Shown piece after piece: positions 25,712-29,127 of a DNA stretch of 29,127 bases. Position 1 is the first letter of the stretch. Each line of letters starts with the position of its first letter. This stretch comes from an uncultured Sphingorhabdus sp. (lineage in GTDB: Bacteria > Pseudomonadota > Alphaproteobacteria > Sphingomonadales > Sphingomonadaceae), in the NCBI GenBank assembly GCA_937873665.1, contig CALMYW010000472.1, positions 1 through 29,127 on the forward strand, written 5' to 3'. A program made the position numbers and the translations under genes. The notes under the pieces were generated by a model that did not search any database, was not told the DNA's origin, and saw nothing but the letters and a program-made list of their open reading frames with translations.

Positions 25712-26332
25712 ATGCATTTAAGCTCCTTAAATAATATGCGCGCGTTTGTTCAAGAATATCTTGGGCAATTCTCAGATCGGCGACTTGATGTGCTTGATCT
25801 CGGGAGTACCGAAATGGGTGCCTGTTACCGGCCGATTTTTGCAAATGAGCGTTGGTCTTATCGTGGCGCGGATCTTTCGAGTGGTCCAAATGTCGATCTT
25901 GTTATCAAGGATCCATACCACTGGGGCGAGATACGGAGTAATTCCGTTGATGTCCTGATTTCTGGCCAGGTTCTGGAGCATGTCGAGTTTTTCTGGGTGA
26001 CCGCCTTGGAAATCTCGCGTGTTCTGCGTCCTGGTGGGCTTGCGTGCTTGATTGCACCGTCGAGCGGGCCGGAACATCGTTACCCTGTCGATTGTTGGCG
26101 TTTCTACCCGGACGGTATGCGAGCGTTCGGAAAGTTCGCCCGGCTTGAAGTCGTCTACACGAAGACTGACTGGGCTCAGAGTGGTGACCCGGGCAGCGAT
26201 CTGTGGCACGACACAGTCGGTATTTTCCGGAAACCGAGACGATCTTTTCCGAAGAACTTGCTCCATGCAGCCTTGCAGCGCTCCCAACGATTCGCTTTGA
26301 CTTACCGACTCGATACATCAAGCCACGAGTAG
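25712..26332 (+). CDS. Class I SAM-dependent methyltransferase
   Basis: A 206-residue methyltransferase: motif I VLDLGSTEMGA (27-37), the acidic strand end GADLSSG, ISGQVLEHVEFFW and LRPGGLACLIAPSSGPEH. The HRYPVDCWRFYPDGM segment is common in methyltransferases of cell-surface glycan clusters. The ATG at 25712 is 6 bp after the preceding stop. It ends the rightward glycan run. It may methylate the sugar chain, complementing the larger methyltransferase at 21012. Confidence 0.83.
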   Translation: MHLSSLNNMRAFVQEYLGQFSDRRLDVLDLGSTEMGACYRPIFANERWSYRGADLSSGPNVDLVIKDPYHWGEIRSNSVDVLISGQVLEHVEFFWVTALEISRVLRPGGLACLIAPSSGPEHRYPVDCWRFYPDGMRAFGKFARLEVVYTKTDWAQSGDPGSDLWHDTVGIFRKPRRSFPKNLLHAALQRSQRFALTYRLDTSSHE

Positions 26333-26571
26333 CATCCTTTTGTCGAGATCATGGACGAAAGTTGCAAGGAACACGGGGGGGGCATCGGGATCAATCGGAT
26401 CGTTTTCAATAAAACCTCTGCGAGATAGGTGCCGGATGAAGGGCAGTGGCGGAGCGGGCGGTCTTGTGTGCTAGACGGTCCCCACTAAACAGTGGCTGAG
26501 GTTGTGCATTAGAGTTGCCGAATACTGAGTTCAACTTTTCATACACAGTAACCAGCAACAAGGACAACACC
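26333..26571. other. 239-bp intergenic region before the phasin gene
   Basis: It contains an imperfect hairpin (CTTTTGTC, 26337-26344, with GACGAAAG, 26354-26361) lacking a T-tract, an 8-G run at 26375-26382 and a short CCACT/AGTGG stem near 26482. A TTGTGC (26502-26507) with TACTGA 15 bp later is the only promoter-like pair seen before the phasin, and it is weak. Nothing here looks coding. Confidence 0.4.
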
Positions 26572-27156
26572 ATGGTCAAAAAAGTGCAGAAAGCCAGCCC
26601 CGCCAAGAAACCCGCCGCACCTTCGGCGGCCCATGCAAAAGACTCCGCCCAACAAATCTGGGCAGCAGGTCTGGCGGCGTTTACCAAGGCCCAAAACGAG
26701 GGCGGCAAAGTGTACGAGACCCTGGTGAAGGAAGGTCTGGCGATTCAGCGCAAGACCCAGGCCGCTGCTGAAGAAAAAATCAGCGAGGCGACCAATCGCA
26801 TGGCCAGCATGGCGACCGACATTACGACCCGGGCTACCGGTCGTTGGGACAAACTGGAGAACATCTTCGAAGACCGCGTCGCCCGCGCCCTGAACAAGCT
26901 CGGCGTTCCTTCGGCCAAGGATATTGAAGCGCTGATTGCCCGGATCGACGATCTCAACCAAAGCGTTCAGAAGCTGTCGGCCAAGCCGGCAACCAAGCCG
27001 CAGGCCAAACCGGTCGCCGGCGCGGCGGCAGTGAAGAAAGTGGCTCCCGCCAAAAAAGCAGCTCCGGTGAAGGCCGCGCCCGCCAAGGCAGCGGCTCCCC
27101 GTGCGGCGAAGAAGGCTGTCAAAGCCGAAGCAGCACCCGCCCCGGCCGCAGAGTAA
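26572..27156 (+). CDS. Polyhydroxyalkanoate granule-associated phasin, PhaF/PhaI type
   Basis: A 194-residue phasin that coats polyhydroxyalkanoate granules. The N-terminal domain (about 20-130) is amphipathic and helical with the family pattern IWAAGLAAFTKAQNEGGKVYETLVKEG, followed by WDKLENIFEDRVARALNKLG and DIEALIARIDDLN. The C-terminal tail (about 140-194) is Lys/Ala/Pro-rich with repeated PAKKA-like units, as in PhaF, whose histone-like tail binds DNA and helps share granules between daughter cells. The start ATG 26572 follows AAGGA; an in-frame extension to 26515 is not needed. It is followed by a clear terminator. Confidence 0.9.
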   Translation: MVKKVQKASPAKKPAAPSAAHAKDSAQQIWAAGLAAFTKAQNEGGKVYETLVKEGLAIQRKTQAAAEEKISEATNRMASMATDITTRATGRWDKLENIFEDRVARALNKLGVPSAKDIEALIARIDDLNQSVQKLSAKPATKPQAKPVAGAAAVKKVAPAKKAAPVKAAPAKAAAPRAAKKAVKAEAAPAPAAE

Positions 27157-27207
27157 GGCCCGTTGACTGCCGCCAGCGAAGCTAAAGGCGCTGGCGCGCA
27201 ACTTTGC

Positions 27208-27234
27208 AGGGGGGCTCAGGCCCCCTTTGGTTTT
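27208..27234 (+). terminator. Rho-independent terminator after the phasin gene
   Basis: AGGGGG pairs with CCCCCT around a 7-nt loop and runs into TTTGGTTTT. It lies 51 bp after the phasin stop and separates it from the lipase gene. Confidence 0.75.
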
Positions 27235-27282
27235 GCTGCACTGCAACGCCAACACCGTCGTTGAAAGCCTAAACTGATACGT

Positions 27283-28527
27283 ATGAACAAAGCCAACCCA
27301 AGCCGTTCACCCCGCATCGCACTCGCCCTTGCTGGCGGGGGGCCGTTGGGTGCGATTTATGAAATCGGTGCGCTGTGTGCCCTCGAAGAGTCTCTGGAAG
27401 GGTTGGATTTCAATGCGCTGGACCACTATGTGGGCGTGTCCGCCGGCAGCTTCATTGCCGCGGCCCTGGCCAATGGCCTGACACCGCGCGAACTGTGCGC
27501 GGGGTTCATCGAAAACAGTGACGAAAGCACGGAGGTATTTGATCCCTCGTGGCTGCTGAACCCGGCCTGGGGCGAGTTTGCCCGCCGGGGCATCATGTTG
27601 CCCGGTCTGGTGCTTTCGGCCGCCTGGCGCCTGCTGGTGGAACGGCGTTCACTGATCAGCGCGCTGGAGCGCCTGGGACCCGCGCTACCGACAGGGGCGT
27701 TTGCCAGCGACGAAGTCGACCAAAGACTGACACAGTTGTTCACCCGTGAAGGGCGGACCAATGATTTTCGCCGTCTGCGCAGTCGCCTGACCCTGGTGGC
27801 GACCAATCTGGACAGCGGCGAAGCCGCCCCGTTCGGTGAGCCGGGCTGGGACCATGTTCCGATTTCGCGCGCGGTGCAGGCCAGTGCGGCCTTGCCGGGG
27901 CTGTTCCCTCCGGTAGAGATTGACGCCCATTACTACGTGGATGGCGCGCTCAAGAAGACCATGCATGCGTCGGTTGCGCTCGAGCAAGGCCTGGACTTGC
28001 TCTTGTGCCTCAATCCGCTGGTTCCCTTTGATGCGACTTTGCCCGTCTTGCCTGAAGTCATGAAGGCGGGGTTGCCTTCCGAGCGTCGCCGCATTCCCCG
28101 GATTGTTGACGGTGGATTGCCATCGGTGCTTTCGCAGACCTTCCGGACCATGATCCATTCCCGGATGGCGCTGGGAATGAAACATTACGAGCAGATTTAC
28201 CCGGCGACCGATATCGTGTTGTTGGAGCCCGACCAGCGTGATCCGGAGATGTACCTGGCCAACACCTTCAGCTACAGCGAGCGGCGCCACCTGGCGGAGC
28301 ACGCCTACCAGCAGACCCGCCACTACCTGCGAACTCGGCGCAGCATCCTGTCGGAGATCTTTGCCCGCCATGCCATTGCGTTGCGCGCTGACGTGCTGGA
28401 TGATCCGCACCGCCACCTGGTGGCGCCTGTGCGGGCCAAAACGCGGATCGGCCAGGCGGTGGGTACTTTGCAGGAAAGCCTGGAAGATCTGCGACGGTTT
28501 GTCGCACGTCCCCGCGCGGCGGTGTGA
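27283..28527 (+). CDS. Patatin-like phospholipase
   Basis: A 414-residue lipid acyl hydrolase of the patatin family with a Ser-Asp dyad. The oxyanion loop GGGPLG is at 18-23, the nucleophile motif GVSAG at 51-55 with Ser53, and the catalytic Asp220 in VDGALKK. The C-terminal about 130 residues are helical and contain LAEHAYQQTRHYL. There is no signal peptide, so it is cytoplasmic or granule/membrane-bound. It sits between a phasin gene and a PhaD-like regulator, suggesting a role in PHA granule or membrane lipid turnover; this is inferred from position only. The start is ATG 27283 and a Shine-Dalgarno is not obvious. Confidence 0.87.
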   Translation: MNKANPSRSPRIALALAGGGPLGAIYEIGALCALEESLEGLDFNALDHYVGVSAGSFIAAALANGLTPRELCAGFIENSDESTEVFDPSWLLNPAWGEFARRGIMLPGLVLSAAWRLLVERRSLISALERLGPALPTGAFASDEVDQRLTQLFTREGRTNDFRRLRSRLTLVATNLDSGEAAPFGEPGWDHVPISRAVQASAALPGLFPPVEIDAHYYVDGALKKTMHASVALEQGLDLLLCLNPLVPFDATLPVLPEVMKAGLPSERRRIPRIVDGGLPSVLSQTFRTMIHSRMALGMKHYEQIYPATDIVLLEPDQRDPEMYLANTFSYSERRHLAEHAYQQTRHYLRTRRSILSEIFARHAIALRADVLDDPHRHLVAPVRAKTRIGQAVGTLQESLEDLRRFVARPRAAV

Positions 28528-28630
28528 GTGGCGTGCCCGCCGTATTGACCTAAAGCGCTTCGATCAGAGCCCGCCCGCCGACAGCAAGCCGCCTGTTTCC
28601 CACCGCCTTCACCTGCCTGCCACGATCACC

Positions 28631-29127
28631 ATGGTAAAAAAAGCGCCCCGCCGAACGGCCGAACGGATTCTGGAAGTGACTTTGGATCTGTTCAACCGAT
28701 TCGGTGAACCGAACGTCTCCACCACGCTGATCTCGTCCGAACTGAGTATCAGCCCCGGAAATCTGTACTACCACTATCCGGCCAAGGACGAACTGATCAA
28801 CAGTCTGTTCGACCGCTACGAGCGCTCACTGAGCGAGTTGCTCAACGCCAGCGACAGTGTTCGCGACGTGGAGGACGCCTGGTTTTTTCTGCACACCCTG
28901 TTCGAACTGATCTGGCAATACCGCTTTCTCTATCGTGATCTCAACGACCTGTTGTCCAAGAACCGGCGACTGGAGACGCATTTCCAGTGGGTGCTGAAAA
29001 ACAAGACCCGCTCGATCCGCGCCATGCTCGATGCCATGAGCCGGCACGGTGTGGTCCATATCGATTCACGGGAAATGGATGCAACGTCAACGAGCATGGT
29101 GGTGTTGCTGACCTACTGGCTCAGCTA
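28631..29127 (+). CDS. TetR-family regulator, PhaD-like (C-terminus beyond window)
   Basis: The first 165 residues of a TetR regulator; the frame runs off the right edge. The HTH is in the region LDLFNRFGEPNVSTTLI and LSISPGNLYYHYPAKDEL. The GEPNVST and SPGNLYYH patterns closely recall PhaD, the TetR protein of Pseudomonas pha clusters that regulates phasin genes in response to a CoA-derived ligand. The ligand domain begins with DAWFFLHTLFELIWQYRFLYRDL, again PhaD-like. Lying two genes from a PhaF-type phasin supports that reading. Activator versus repressor role is not shown by the sequence. Confidence 0.82.
   Translation, partial: MVKKAPRRTAERILEVTLDLFNRFGEPNVSTTLISSELSISPGNLYYHYPAKDELINSLFDRYERSLSELLNASDSVRDVEDAWFFLHTLFELIWQYRFLYRDLNDLLSKNRRLETHFQWVLKNKTRSIRAMLDAMSRHGVVHIDSREMDATSTSMVVLLTYWLS

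Noticed and set aside
26375..26382. Run of eight G as a phase-variable tract
   Set aside because: It lies after the methyltransferase stop and before the phasin promoter region, so slippage would not switch a gene.
27192..27207. Sigma-54-like promoter before the lipase gene
   Set aside because: The GG and GC elements are one base too far apart and fall in the phasin terminator.

Overview
The window reads as chromosomal DNA of a Gram-negative proteobacterium, most likely a betaproteobacterium. The clues are argB followed by slmA, a DmdC-type acyl-CoA dehydrogenase, a PhaF-type phasin, and a type II secretion system (T2SS) in the Xps-like order F-G-H-I-J-K-L-M-N(C)-D. The lineage is inferred from gene content only. 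No tRNA, rRNA, CRISPR array or insertion sequence was seen.

Left part (1-4457, all minus strand): ordinary metabolic and regulatory genes. Reading leftward from 4457 they are argB (arginine synthesis), slmA (TetR-fold nucleoid occlusion factor), a fumarylacetoacetate hydrolase-family enzyme, a TetR regulator with a perfect palindromic operator in front of it, and an acyl-CoA dehydrogenase cut by the window edge. A 511-bp divergent intergenic region follows.

Central part (4969-26332, all plus strand, about 21 kb) is the notable region. A TTG-started family 2 glycosyltransferase leads a complete run of T2SS genes: platform F, pseudopilins G/H/I/J/K, L, M, a GspC/XpsN-like protein and a lipoprotein secretin D with a long Pro-rich tail. 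Next comes a gene with its own strong ribosome binding site and a strong terminator. It encodes a 615-residue Ala/Thr/Asn-rich protein with a Sec signal peptide and codon use suggesting high expression, the best candidate for the dedicated secreted or surface-layer substrate. After the terminator lies the ATPase gene gspE, split from the other gsp genes and overlapping by 4 bp an ABC polysaccharide exporter (Wzm-like permease, Wzt-like ATPase with a C-terminal substrate-recognition domain). These are followed by a methyltransferase with a long coiled coil resembling WbdD-type chain terminators, two glycosyltransferases and a second methyltransferase. Secretion and glycan genes are therefore interleaved on both sides of one putative substrate gene. 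I propose a surface-layer biogenesis locus in which the T2SS exports an abundant surface protein and the linked ABC pathway makes the methyl-capped glycan that anchors or decorates it. This is inference from gene order.

Right part (26572-29127): a PhaF/PhaI-type phasin with a histone-like Lys/Ala/Pro tail and its terminator, a patatin-like lipase, and the start of a PhaD-like TetR regulator. This looks like a polyhydroxyalkanoate granule module unrelated to the central locus.
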